From the NCBI GenBank assembly GCA_017937385.1, contig JAGBDR010000003.1, positions 51,120 through 115,119 of the forward strand: DNA of 64,000 nt, read 5' to 3'. A program made the translations under genes and the position numbers. Numbering within the stretch: the stretch's first letter is position 1; every line of letters starts with the position of its first letter. This stretch comes from Parabacteroides sp. (GTDB taxonomy: Bacteria > Bacteroidota > Bacteroidia > Bacteroidales > Tannerellaceae). Shown here in pieces: positions 54,201 to 64,000 of the stretch. The notes beneath the pieces were generated by a model. The model searched no databases and was not told the DNA's origin. It saw only the letters and a program-made list of their open reading frames with translations.

Positions 54201-54276
54201 CATTCCTCAAGGTTCTTTTTCCAAATTCAAAGAACTACTTCCAGATTATATTTACCTATTAAAAGAAACAGTATGA
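51268..54276 (+). CDS. Leucine-rich-repeat (LRR_5, BspA-like) protein without signal peptide
   Basis: 1002 residues. After an N-terminal helical domain of about 110 residues (EEVLNFIVLNYGVEIYKDKQ, LIADLYTGEERLKRLY) come about 31 repeats of 23 residues with the pattern TTIGxxAFxGCSSLxxIELP. Two repeats carry a 36-residue insert with YSFDFKRL. BspA-like proteins are usually exported, but no signal peptide, lipobox or sorting domain is present here. A 345-bp block (five repeats) is duplicated in tandem at about 51.80-52.49 kb. The gene is much richer in A/T than its neighbours. The partner it binds is unknown. Confidence 0.9.
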   Translation: MQSVIDSSSIEEVLNFIVLNYGVEIYKDKQRLSNLIADLYTGEERLKRLYRRSIQEDAVTQQLYTISLKPIGERKSFYNRLVSQFAEANFYEEAFARKVVDGFVKGMRREMLELVSTKATEEDGEWIDEYGVIYSADRRKLISAPRNLTTYRIEEGTIIICDEAFCSCGLQHIDLPNSVIAIGKKAFSSCYGLRIIELPQDVTTIGNSAFANCRSLRTIELPNGLVVIGNSVFYGCINLEGIKLPEGVIVIGEKVFCGCYRLKSIELFKDVTIIENSSFRDCYSLQTVKLPQGVTTIGDGAFYGCSSLRTIELPQGVTTIGNSAFANCRSLRTIELPNGVVAIGNSVFADCINLEGIKLPKGVTVIGERVFCGCFRLKSIELFNGVTIIEKYSFRDCYSLQTVKLPQGITTIGEGAFCGCSSLRIIELLKGITTIGNSAFTGCSSLEKIELPKGIITIGDNTFEGCSSLRILELPKGIIAIGNSAFAGCSSLEDIELPEEVATIGDSAFAGCFSLRIVKLPKLITTIENTAFDACSDWEYTELPKLETTIEGPTFFYDCSGLDDLGIDVVTTAIGNSAFSGCSSLEYIELPKMITIIGDGAFDGCFSLQIIEFPRGVTTIGNLAFNGCSSLESVDLPEGITNIGRGTFYGCSCLRTIQLPDEVITIGNSVFGNCRTLRTIQLPKGVTTIEDYAFSGCSSLEYIELPPKIIAIGDSAFQYCQNLRTIVLSEGITTIGDYAFAGCSNLKEIELSEGVTIIGKGVFSGCSHLTKINIQKNNRSFKSVNGTLYSFDFKRLICYPIGKEDPFFIIPKGITTIEDYAFEGCSSLKKIELSEGITTIGKGVFQNCSHLISINTQENNLSFKSVDGVLYSFDFKRLVRYPNGRKELFFIVPEGGMTIGDYAFSDCSYLKKIELSKGIMTIGKAAFVGCSSLKEIVLPKEVRTIGNGTFYGCPSCLNLTTIIENTIFDNCPNLSAIYIPQGSFSKFKELLPDYIYLLKETV
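51800..52490. repeat. 345-bp tandem duplication inside the LRR gene
   Basis: The segment with GTAACAACTATTGG at 51871 recurs 345 bp later at 52216, and the following repeats stay in register (exactly five 23-residue units). The copies differ at scattered bases. Confidence 0.85.
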
Positions 54277-54327
54277 AAACAAAAAGTAAGCATCCGATAA
54301 TGTACACATTGTAGCTTCAATATAAAG

Positions 54328-54374
54328 AAACTCATCCTACCAACTTTGCATCCTATCAATAGGATGAGTTTTCT
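54328..54374. terminator. Bidirectional terminator between the LRR and SDR genes
   Basis: AAACTCATCCT (54328-54338) pairs perfectly with AGGATGAGTTT (54361-54371), followed by TTC, between convergent genes. Confidence 0.85.
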
Positions 54375-54379
54375 ATTCT

Positions 54380-55213
54380 CTAACGATTTTCAGTTTTCAA
54401 TGCTCCGTAGAAATAAGATGCCGTAGCTCCGCCATCGACAAGGAAATCCGATCCGGTGATGAAGGCTCCCCGGTTGCTCATCAATAGTTCGGCGACATGG
54501 GCCACCTCATCGGCTGTTCCCGGTCGTCCGGCAGGACATTGGGCAAACATATTCTTATAGAAGTCGCCGCGCGGTCCGTTGAACTCGTCAAGTGCAAGCG
54601 GTGTGACGATGATGCCCGGCGAAATGGAGTTGATACGTGCACCCCGTTCGCCCCATCTGACCGCCTCCGCCATGACGCGCTTCACGTTGCATCGCTTCGC
54701 CAGCTGATAGGCGTGTAGCGTGTCGCGGATGTTCTGCGGCTGTAAGAGGTTGAGCGAAAGCAGTTCCTCGGTGGGGGTGGTGGCGAGAAGACGGTCTTCT
54801 TCGGGTGTGAGGGCAGGCATACGGTGTCCCGACTGGCTGGATATGGTTACCCCCGTACCGCCGGCTTGAATGACTTTGCCGACTTCCTCAAGCAATACGG
54901 CGGTGCCATACAGGTCCACTTTCAGTATGGTTTCTATGGATGCCTGACTTGGCGATACACCTGCGGCATTGACCAACATCGAAACCTCCCCATGCTTCCG
55001 CGCCTCGTCTATCAGAGCGAGTATGGATTCGCGCGAGGCCAGGTTCATCTCAAACGGCAGGGCGTCGAATCCCGCCTTGTTTATCGTGTCGCAAATACTT
55101 CCGGCATTGTCCATGCTCTTATCCCCCACGATGATTTTCATGCCATAGCCCATGCGCCGGGCTATTGCCATGCCGATCTGGCCGGCTCCGGTCAATATCA
55201 TTACATTTCTCAT
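54380..55213 (-). CDS. Short-chain dehydrogenase/reductase (SDR)
   Basis: NAD(P)-dependent oxidoreductase, 277 residues. It has the nucleotide-binding TGAGQIGMAIA, the NAAG motif (VNAAGVSPSQ), the catalytic Ser in TISSQSGH, Tyr-x-x-x-Lys in AYQLAKR, and INSISPGIIVTPL after it; the end is the usual GSDFLVDGGATAS. An insertion of about 35 residues between the Ser and the Tyr (PALTPEEDRLLATTPTEELL) lengthens the substrate loop. The substrate is not predictable. It is a single gene with its promoter at 55262. Confidence 0.92.
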   Translation of the reverse strand: MRNVMILTGAGQIGMAIARRMGYGMKIIVGDKSMDNAGSICDTINKAGFDALPFEMNLASRESILALIDEARKHGEVSMLVNAAGVSPSQASIETILKVDLYGTAVLLEEVGKVIQAGGTGVTISSQSGHRMPALTPEEDRLLATTPTEELLSLNLLQPQNIRDTLHAYQLAKRCNVKRVMAEAVRWGERGARINSISPGIIVTPLALDEFNGPRGDFYKNMFAQCPAGRPGTADEVAHVAELLMSNRGAFITGSDFLVDGGATASYFYGALKTENR

Positions 55214-55261
55214 AATGCCCTTCTGATGATTGATTTTTTATTGTTCGTATAAAGCTATCGA

Positions 55262-55269
55262 CAAAGGTA
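55262..55269 (-). promoter_or_regulatory. Promoter -7 element for the SDR gene
   Basis: TACCTTTG on the minus strand, 48 bp before the ATG at 55213. Confidence 0.6.
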
Positions 55270-55472
55270 ATGAGATTTGTCCGGTCCGCTGTTGGATGGA
55301 TTACGGATTAAATGACCCGGATTACCTTTTTTATCCTCTTCCGGTGATTGAGCTTGCCCGATCAGGGTTTATCTTTGTTCAGTCGCGTTCATGAGAAAGA
55401 AAAATAAAGTGAAACTAAAGACGGAGACGCGGTTAATTAGGAAAGGGACGGTTAGTTCTCATTTTTTATTAA

Positions 55473-55480
55473 TACCTTTG
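55473..55480 (+). promoter_or_regulatory. Promoter -7 element for ilvE
   Basis: TACCTTTG, 29 bp before the ilvE ATG. Confidence 0.65.
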
Positions 55481-55509
55481 CCAGTCAGTAATCTAATTTG
55501 AAATGAGAT

Positions 55510-56529
55510 ATGGAAAATATGAATTGGTCTGATCTGTCATTCGGTTATATCAAGACAGACTATAATGTGCGGTGCTACTACCGTGACGGCAAGTGGGGCG
55601 AACTGGAGGTAAGCTCGTCCGAGATCATCAATATCCACATGGCAGCCACCTGCCTGCATTACGGACAGGAATCGTTTGAGGGTTTGAAAGCGTTCAGAGG
55701 AAAAGACGGCAAGATCCGCGTCTTCCGGATGGACGAGAACGGCAAGCGTATGCAAGCATCCAGCCGGGGTATCAAGATGGCTGAGTTGCCTGTCGAAAAA
55801 TTTGAAGAGGCTGTCCGCAAGGTGGTGAAACTGAACGAACGCTTCGTGCCGCCTTACGAGAGCGGGGCAGCGCTGTATATCCGTCCGCTGATGATCGGTC
55901 TGGGTGCGCAGGTAGGTGTGAAGCCGGCTCCCGAATATATGTTTATGGTATTCGTGACTCCGGTAGGCCCCTATTTCAAGGGCGGTTTCAAGCCGTCGAA
56001 AGTTTGTATCATGCGCGGATATGACCGTGCCGCTCCTTATGGGACCGGGACAATCAAGGTCGGCGGTAACTATGCGGCCAGCCTCGTAGCCGGAGAAATC
56101 GCGCATGAAAAGGGCTATGCTGCCGTGCTGTATCTCGACCCGAAAGAAAAGAAATATCTGGACGAATGCGGTCCGGCCAACTTCTTCGGAATCCGCGGCA
56201 ACAGCTACATCACCCCGCAATCCCATTCCATCCTGCCCTCCATCACCAACAAGAGCTTGCAGCAACTGGCTGAAGACATGGGCCTGACGGTCGAACGCCG
56301 CCCTGTGCCTTTCGAAGAAATCGCCACGTTCGACGAGGCAGCCGAATGCGGAACAGCCGCTGTCATCGCCCCGATCTCGCAGATCGATGATTTGGACGAA
56401 AACAAATCATACGTGATTGCGAAAGACGGCAAGCCGGGTCCTGTCTGTGAAAAGCTGTACCATAAGTTGCGTGCCATCCAGTATGGCGATGAGCCCGATA
56501 CCTACAATTGGGTGACGGTGATTGAATAA
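55510..56529 (+). CDS. ilvE: Branched-chain amino acid aminotransferase
   Basis: PLP class IV aminotransferase that makes Leu, Ile and Val from their keto acids. 339 residues; the long form (type II) with LHYGQESFEGLKAF, RVFRMDENGKRM, LYIRPLMIG and the Schiff-base Lys183 in IKVGGNYAASL, followed by LDECGPANFF and ECGTAAVIAPI. No biosynthetic neighbours (ilvBCD, leu) are present. It has its own promoter. The next gene is on the same strand but behind a repeat and its own promoter. Confidence 0.95.
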   Translation: MENMNWSDLSFGYIKTDYNVRCYYRDGKWGELEVSSSEIINIHMAATCLHYGQESFEGLKAFRGKDGKIRVFRMDENGKRMQASSRGIKMAELPVEKFEEAVRKVVKLNERFVPPYESGAALYIRPLMIGLGAQVGVKPAPEYMFMVFVTPVGPYFKGGFKPSKVCIMRGYDRAAPYGTGTIKVGGNYAASLVAGEIAHEKGYAAVLYLDPKEKKYLDECGPANFFGIRGNSYITPQSHSILPSITNKSLQQLAEDMGLTVERRPVPFEEIATFDEAAECGTAAVIAPISQIDDLDENKSYVIAKDGKPGPVCEKLYHKLRAIQYGDEPDTYNWVTVIE

Positions 56530-56548
56530 TTAGCGGCGGAATTTAGGC

Positions 56549-56682
56549 AATTGACAATTGAGAATAGATGTTTTTTGCCGAAATTGCAAACTCGGCATTG
56601 CAATTCGGAAAAGAATATCTATATTTGCCCCGTTTAACAGGGTGGATAAATTGTCAATTGTCCATTGTTAATTGTCAATTGA
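56549..56682. repeat. AATTGTC/GACAATT 7-base repeat arms flanking a promoter
   Basis: CAATTGACAATTGA (56549-56562) and an inverted array with AATTGTC units (56650-56681) flank the promoter at 56620. The array runs to within 4 bp of the next start codon. Confidence 0.75.
56620..56627 (+). promoter_or_regulatory. Promoter -7 element for the second DUF4143-type ATPase
   Basis: TATATTTG with TTGCAA (56598-56603) 16 bp upstream; 58 bp before the GTG start. Confidence 0.6.
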
Positions 56683-56685
56683 AAA

Positions 56686-57864
56686 GTGGAAGCATTCTTT
56701 AAGACACATAAATATCTGGTAGAACACTTGTATTCGCCTGTTCGCAGAGGGCTGATGGATGAGGTTGACTGGAGCGAGCGGCTGATCGGGATCAAAGGTT
56801 CCCGCGGAGTGGGTAAGACGACTTTTCTACTGGATTATGCCCGTGAACGTTTTGGCGCGGACAATAAGGAATGCCTTTACGTCAATCTGAATCATTTTTA
56901 TTTTACGGAACGTACGTTGGTTGATTTCGCATCCGAGTTCAGGGCAAAAGGAGGAAAAGTGTTGCTGATCGACCAGGTGTTCAAATATGCAGGATGGTCG
57001 AAAGAACTGCGTTATTGCTACGACAACTTCACCGACTTGAAGATCATTTTCTCCGGTTCGTCCGTCATGCGGCTGAAAGAGGAAAATCCGGATTTGTCGG
57101 GCAAGGTGGCTTCCTATAACCTGCGGGGGTTCTCGTTTCGTGAGTTTTTTAATCTGATGTCCGGAAACAGTTTTCCGGCTTATACCTTTGAAGACGTATT
57201 GAAGGACCACCGGGAGATCGCGAAAAGCATCTGTGCGGTGGGGAAACCGATGGCATACTTTCAGGACTATCTGCATCACGGCTTCTATCCGTTCTTCCTG
57301 GAGAAACGGAATTTCTCGGAGAACCTGTTGAAGACCATGAATATGATGTTGGAAGTAGATGTGTCGTACATCAAGCAAATCGAACAGAGCTATCTGCCGA
57401 AATTGCGCAGGTTGCTTTACCTGTTGGCGACAAGTGCGCCTTGTACGCCCAATATCAGCCAGTTGAGCAAGGATATAGAGACTTCGCGGGCGACTGTGAT
57501 GAACTATATCAAATATTTGGCCGACGCCCGTTTGATGAATATGCTTTATCCGATAGGAGAGGCGTTCCCCAAGAAGCCGGCTAAGGTATATATGTACAAC
57601 TCCAACCTGATGTATCCCATCCGGCCGATGGAAGTGAATATGCAAGCTGTCCGCGAATCGTTCTTTTATAACCAGCTTTTGAAAGACAATAGATTGAACG
57701 AGGGCGGGAAGAACGCGCATTTCCTGGTCAACGGGAAGTATAATTTCAAGATTGAAGAAAGCATGAAGGGAAAGAACAATCCGGATCTGTATTATGCAAT
57801 CGACAAGGTCGAAGTAGGAGAGGACAACCTGATTCCGCTTTGGCTTTTCGGCTTTCTTTATTGA
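56686..57864 (+). CDS. AAA_14/DUF4143 ATPase with altered Walker B
   Basis: 392 residues from a GTG start at 56686, following an AATTGTC repeat. It is the same broad family as the ATPase at 33.2 kb but a different branch. Walker A is GSRGVGKT (38-45). The Walker B reads VLLIDQVFKY (Asp96, Gln97), where relatives have Asp-Glu and a following His (DEVHKY). The sensor IIFSGSSVMRL is normal. The C-terminal part ends IPLWLFGFLY, as in the family, with no clear nuclease motif in the last third. Function is unknown. The nifJ gene starts 50 bp later. Confidence 0.88.
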   Translation: MEAFFKTHKYLVEHLYSPVRRGLMDEVDWSERLIGIKGSRGVGKTTFLLDYARERFGADNKECLYVNLNHFYFTERTLVDFASEFRAKGGKVLLIDQVFKYAGWSKELRYCYDNFTDLKIIFSGSSVMRLKEENPDLSGKVASYNLRGFSFREFFNLMSGNSFPAYTFEDVLKDHREIAKSICAVGKPMAYFQDYLHHGFYPFFLEKRNFSENLLKTMNMMLEVDVSYIKQIEQSYLPKLRRLLYLLATSAPCTPNISQLSKDIETSRATVMNYIKYLADARLMNMLYPIGEAFPKKPAKVYMYNSNLMYPIRPMEVNMQAVRESFFYNQLLKDNRLNEGGKNAHFLVNGKYNFKIEESMKGKNNPDLYYAIDKVEVGEDNLIPLWLFGFLY

Positions 57865-57887
57865 CGCATAAATCATAAATGATAAAG
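57863..57887. repeat. ATAAATC-type repeat before nifJ
   Basis: A 25-base copy that matches the start and end of the sequence at 38230-38274, before nagA paralogue 2, but lacks its middle part. It overlaps the stop codon of the ATPase gene. Confidence 0.7.
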
Positions 57888-57914
57888 TTTTTTAATTACT
57901 AATAGTAAGAGTCT

Positions 57915-61466
<3,552 letters not shown>

Positions 61467-61515
61467 TCGGATAATGATCATGTAAAGGGGTATCGCTCGG
61501 ATACCTCTTCCGAAT

Positions 61516-61560
61516 AAAAGGGCTGTACCGTAATGAGGATTACGGGGCAGTCCTTTTTTT
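61516..61560 (+). terminator. Terminator of nifJ
   Basis: CCGTAAT/ATTACGG with an outer AAAGGGCTG/CAGTCCTTT stem (one internal bulge), followed by TTTTTTT. Confidence 0.85.
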
Positions 61561-61640
61561 ATAGGCAAAGATTCCTTTCCGTTCGATAGGGGAGCCATAT
61601 CCCATCCGGAGGGAGCGACAGAAACCTTATCTGCCGGAAA

Positions 61641-62108
61641 GTCTGCCAAGTCTGCCAAGTCTGCCGGGGCCTTTCTTTAAATGCGCATTTTTGTGAGTAT
61701 TTTTCGTAATTGGTTTATTATTAGTTTGTTGTGAGCAATATTCGCCTCTTCTGATTCAATTCCCCGACAAAAAGGAGCGAAAGATACGGACAAATCTCCC
61801 CTTTTCCCTCCAACCGGGACTCCTCTCATTTTGTATAGGGATGGGTGTCAGAAGTCGCTGTAAGTGCCTTTCGGCACACCCTCCCTGTGCCATTGTCCCG
61901 TAGGGCTCTTTTCGATTCTGTATGGAAAACGTGAAATACTGTCTGTGGCGGCGATCTGTGAAATACTGTCCGTGAAAACGACCTGATTCAAATCTGTCGA
62001 TGAATCGTTTTTCTTGTCAACATATTGATATATAATTATTTATGCTTGTTTTTCCAAAAAAGTCGCCCCTGGAGAAAAGGGGGGGCAGACTTGGCAGATT
62101 TGGCAGAC
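61641..62108. repeat. 25-bp inverted repeat of TCTGCCAAG units
   Basis: Arms 61641-61665 and 62084-62108 match in inverted orientation with one mismatch, and the intervening 418 bp contain no gene. Confidence 0.7.
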
Positions 62109-62169
62109 TTTTGTTTTTTCGGGTCGGGACGTGGGGGAGAGGCATACGGAGTGATCTCCGCCGGGGAGC

Positions 62170-62260
62170 CGATGGGCATTTGTCGGGAGCCGATGGGCAT
62201 CCGCCGAAGATTCGATGGTCATCCCTTTCTGCTCCGATGGGCATTCCCGGATGGGCAGGC
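62170..62260. repeat. Cluster of ATGGGCAT octamers
   Basis: Three exact copies (62171, 62193 and 62237 region) and near copies in 90 bp upstream of ribE, all in the same orientation, unlike the paired arms elsewhere. Confidence 0.6.
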
Positions 62261-62361
62261 GGGCAGTGGTTGCCGGTGGTTGTGAGCGCCTTGTTACCCA
62301 CGCATATCTTCTTCTTTCGTCTTGAATCCTTTCGGGGTGTGGCAGATATGAGGTTTTTCCG

Positions 62362-62369
62362 TATCTTTG
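62362..62369 (+). promoter_or_regulatory. Promoter -7 element for ribE-nitroreductase
   Basis: TATCTTTG, 30 bp before the ribE ATG. No FMN riboswitch-like sequence is seen in the short leader. Confidence 0.65.
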
Positions 62370-62399
62370 GGCTCCGATAACCATTAAAACAACAAGCTT

Positions 62400-63002
62400 A
62401 TGTTTTCAGGAATTGTAGAAGAAACAGCTCAGGTCGTGGCGATCGAGCCTGATAAGGACAATATTCATATCACGATGAAATGTTCGTTTGTCGATGAATT
62501 GAAAATAGACCAGAGTGTGGCCCACAACGGCGTCTGCCTGACCGTGGTCCGCAAAGAGGGGGACACATTCACTACCACAGCCATGCGCGAAACCCTGGAA
62601 CGTTCCAACTTGGGGCTTCTGAAACCGGGTTCGCTTGTGAATCTGGAACGCAGTATGATGATGAACGGACGCCTGGACGGGCATATCGTGCAGGGCCATG
62701 TCGACCAGACCGCCGTCTGCACAAACGTGGAGGATGCCAACGGCAGTTGGTATTATACGTTCGAATATCCGTTCGACAAGGAGAAGGCCGCTCAGGGATA
62801 TGTAACGGTCGAGAAAGGTTCCGTCTGCGTCAACGGGGTGAGCCTGACCGTCTGCAATTCGAAGCCGGACAGCTTCCAGGTGGCGATTATCCCGTACACG
62901 CACGACAATACGAACTTCTGCCAGATCGAAAAAGGGACGGTTGTCAATCTGGAATTCGACATTGTCGGGAAGTATATCAGTAAAATGATGCAGTTCAAAT
63001 GA
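62400..63002 (+). CDS. ribE: Riboflavin synthase alpha chain
   Basis: Last step of riboflavin synthesis (dismutation of lumazine), as a trimer of two-barrel chains. 200 residues: MFSGIVEETAQVV at the start, VAHNGVCLTVV in barrel 1 and its duplicate VCVNGVSLTVCNS in barrel 2, and GHIVQGHVDQTA between them, all family marks. The last 4 bp overlap the start of the nitroreductase gene (ATGA), so the flavin-making enzyme and a likely flavin enzyme are co-translated. Confidence 0.96.
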   Translation: MFSGIVEETAQVVAIEPDKDNIHITMKCSFVDELKIDQSVAHNGVCLTVVRKEGDTFTTTAMRETLERSNLGLLKPGSLVNLERSMMMNGRLDGHIVQGHVDQTAVCTNVEDANGSWYYTFEYPFDKEKAAQGYVTVEKGSVCVNGVSLTVCNSKPDSFQVAIIPYTHDNTNFCQIEKGTVVNLEFDIVGKYISKMMQFK

Positions 63003-63544
63003 ACGATTTTCTCTCTTTGGCAAGCCAACGGCAGAGCGACCGGGCTTTTGATCCGCAACGTCCGGTGGAAAGGGAAAAGGTGCAGCGCATTTTGGAGGCG
63101 GCGTGTATCGCGCCGTCTGCCTGTAATTCGCAGCCTTGGCATTTTGTCGTGGTAGACGAGCCGGAACTGAAAGACCGGGTGGCGGATGCCCTTTCAAACC
63201 GCGTCTTGGGCATGAACCATTTCACCAAGCAGGCGCCGGTTCATATCCTGGTCGTAGAGGAAAAACCGAACTTCTTGTCGGGTATCGGCTCGTGGGTGAA
63301 AGACAAGAATTTTTCCCATCTGGATATCGGCATCACAGCCGCCCATATTGTCCTGGCAGCCGAAGACGAGGGGTTGGGAAGTTGCATCGTCGGCTGGTTT
63401 GATGAAACGAAAGTCCGCAAACTACTGGACATCCCATCCGGCAAACGCATCCTACTGGACATCGTCATCGGCTATTCCACCCAACCCGACCGCCCCAAGA
63501 AACGCAAGGCGATGCGGGAGGTGGTGAGCTTTAATCGGTATTGA
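62999..63544 (+). CDS. Nitroreductase family flavoprotein
   Basis: FMN-dependent NAD(P)H oxidoreductase family, 181 residues. FMN-binding segments: SQRQSDRAFDPQRPV at the start (Arg and Ser contact the FMN phosphate in the family), APSACNSQPWHFVVV, and AEDEGLGSCIVGWF near the end. It overlaps ribE by 4 bp, consistent with a flavin link. The substrate is unknown; family members reduce nitro compounds, quinones or flavins. A compound palindrome follows the gene. Confidence 0.92.
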   Translation: MNDFLSLASQRQSDRAFDPQRPVEREKVQRILEAACIAPSACNSQPWHFVVVDEPELKDRVADALSNRVLGMNHFTKQAPVHILVVEEKPNFLSGIGSWVKDKNFSHLDIGITAAHIVLAAEDEGLGSCIVGWFDETKVRKLLDIPSGKRILLDIVIGYSTQPDRPKKRKAMREVVSFNRY

Positions 63545-64000
63545 GGATTTATGATTTATGATTTATGATTTATGGGTTCTGAATTATGAATTATGAATTG
63601 TGAGTTATGGGTTCTGAATTATGAAGAGGGGGGGTAAAGGTGCTGTAAGCGCCGTGCATAATAGGGCGCTGTGTCAAAAGGCGCTGTAGGCGCCGTGCAT
63701 GATAGCCCCAGGTTTCAACCTGGGGGGCGGTGTATTCCTCCCATTGTGTTTGCACCCTGTAAGGGTGCCGCCATATATATGAATATAAACAATTTACGTA
63801 TAGCTGTGCCCTTACAGGGCACTAATGGGGATGAGGATAAACCTCCCGGGGTTGAAACCCCGGGCTATTATGCGAAGCGCCTACAGCGCTTTTTTGACAC
63901 AGCGCCCTATTATGCACGGCGCCTACAGCACCTTTCGACCCCCTCTCTTATGAGTTATAGAATATACTGTGAAATCATAAATCATAAATCATAAATCATA
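63545..64000. repeat. Stack of eight palindromes in a nested inverted repeat, framed by 7-base repeats
   Basis: Palindromes at 63639-63653, 63680-63694, 63706-63725, 63752-63768, 63806-63822, 63845-63864, 63875-63891 and 63918-63932. The left group (63624-63725) is the near reverse complement of the right group (63845-63948), including the linkers 63654-63679 and 63890-63917. GATTTAT repeats at 63546-63574 and ATAAATC repeats at 63972-64000 form outer arms, the last cut by the window edge. No gene is present. Confidence 0.9.

Larger units (their letters stand above)
61467..62399. other. Gene-free region between nifJ and ribE
   Basis: 930 bp with no credible gene. It holds the nifJ terminator, a 25-bp inverted repeat with TCTGCCAAG units (61641-61665 and 62084-62108), a cluster of ATGGGCAT octamers (62170-62260) and the ribE promoter. 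Confidence 0.7.

Noticed and set aside
62025-62384. Overlapping frames on both strands upstream of ribE
   Set aside because: They arise from octamer and TCTGCC repeats, have biased composition and no start signals.
63671-63994. 107-residue frame in the final region
   Set aside because: It runs entirely through the palindrome stack, so its sequence is dictated by repeats.

Overview
The window reads as a chromosome segment of a Bacteroidales bacterium, most likely Parabacteroides or a close relative (Tannerellaceae). The genus is inferred from gene content, not shown directly. Supporting points are: promoters matching the Bacteroidetes -7 element TAnnTTTG at plausible distances before about 25 genes or operons; a SusC/SusD pair; a serine palmitoyltransferase; GldH and a PorT-like protein of the gliding/type IX secretion group; DUF5606, DUF3276 and DUF3843 proteins; and a long-form NusB. 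There is no phage, integrase, insertion-sequence transposase or CRISPR array, so most of the window is ordinary core chromosome.

Layout. 1-8.0 kb: the 3' part of rodA faces a minus-strand series (nusB, yajC, ybbR-like, coaE, DUF5606, a nuclease/phosphatase, ricT, gldH). 8.1-13.1 kb: a Pur-alpha-like protein, a ferredoxin, a PorT-like barrel, cdsA, and the rsfS-ftsH pair. 13.2-13.5 kb: two identical tRNA-Gln genes and a terminator. 13.5-23.7 kb: dnaG with an ABC-2 exporter, spt divergent from a lipid kinase, a tRNA methyltransferase and lon. 23.7-25.3 kb: 1.6 kb without genes, full of palindromes. 25.3-33.0 kb: a small polysaccharide utilisation locus (SusC, SusD, GH2 with a discoidin-like tail). 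33.1-36.5 kb: a DUF4143-type ATPase behind an unusual repeat cluster, and an ABC-F protein. 37.0-43.2 kb: an amino-sugar operon (two NagA paralogues, a NagB-PIG-L fusion, comB, a Gfo/Idh/MocA oxidoreductase). 43.2-46.1 kb: DUF3843 and a second ABC-F protein. 46.3-50.9 kb: a LytTR regulator with three envelope proteins of little-known function. 51.3-54.3 kb: an AT-rich leucine-rich-repeat giant without a signal peptide. 54.4-63.5 kb: an SDR, ilvE, a second DUF4143-type ATPase, nifJ, ribE and a nitroreductase. 63.5-64.0 kb: a stack of nested palindromes.

Functionally the window joins envelope building (RodA, CdsA, sphingolipid entry enzyme, YajC, PorT/GldH), genome and protein upkeep (DnaG, Lon, FtsH, RsfS, NusB), anaerobic carbon flow (NifJ, ferredoxin, IlvE) and carbohydrate use (SusCD-GH2 and the nag operon). 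The observations most worth checking are: an ABC-F protein with one ATP site degenerate in all its motifs; catalytic substitutions in NagA2 and in the deaminase part of NagB; the LytTR operon; three 17-bp boxes around the start of the first ATPase gene; and several families of intergenic palindromes.
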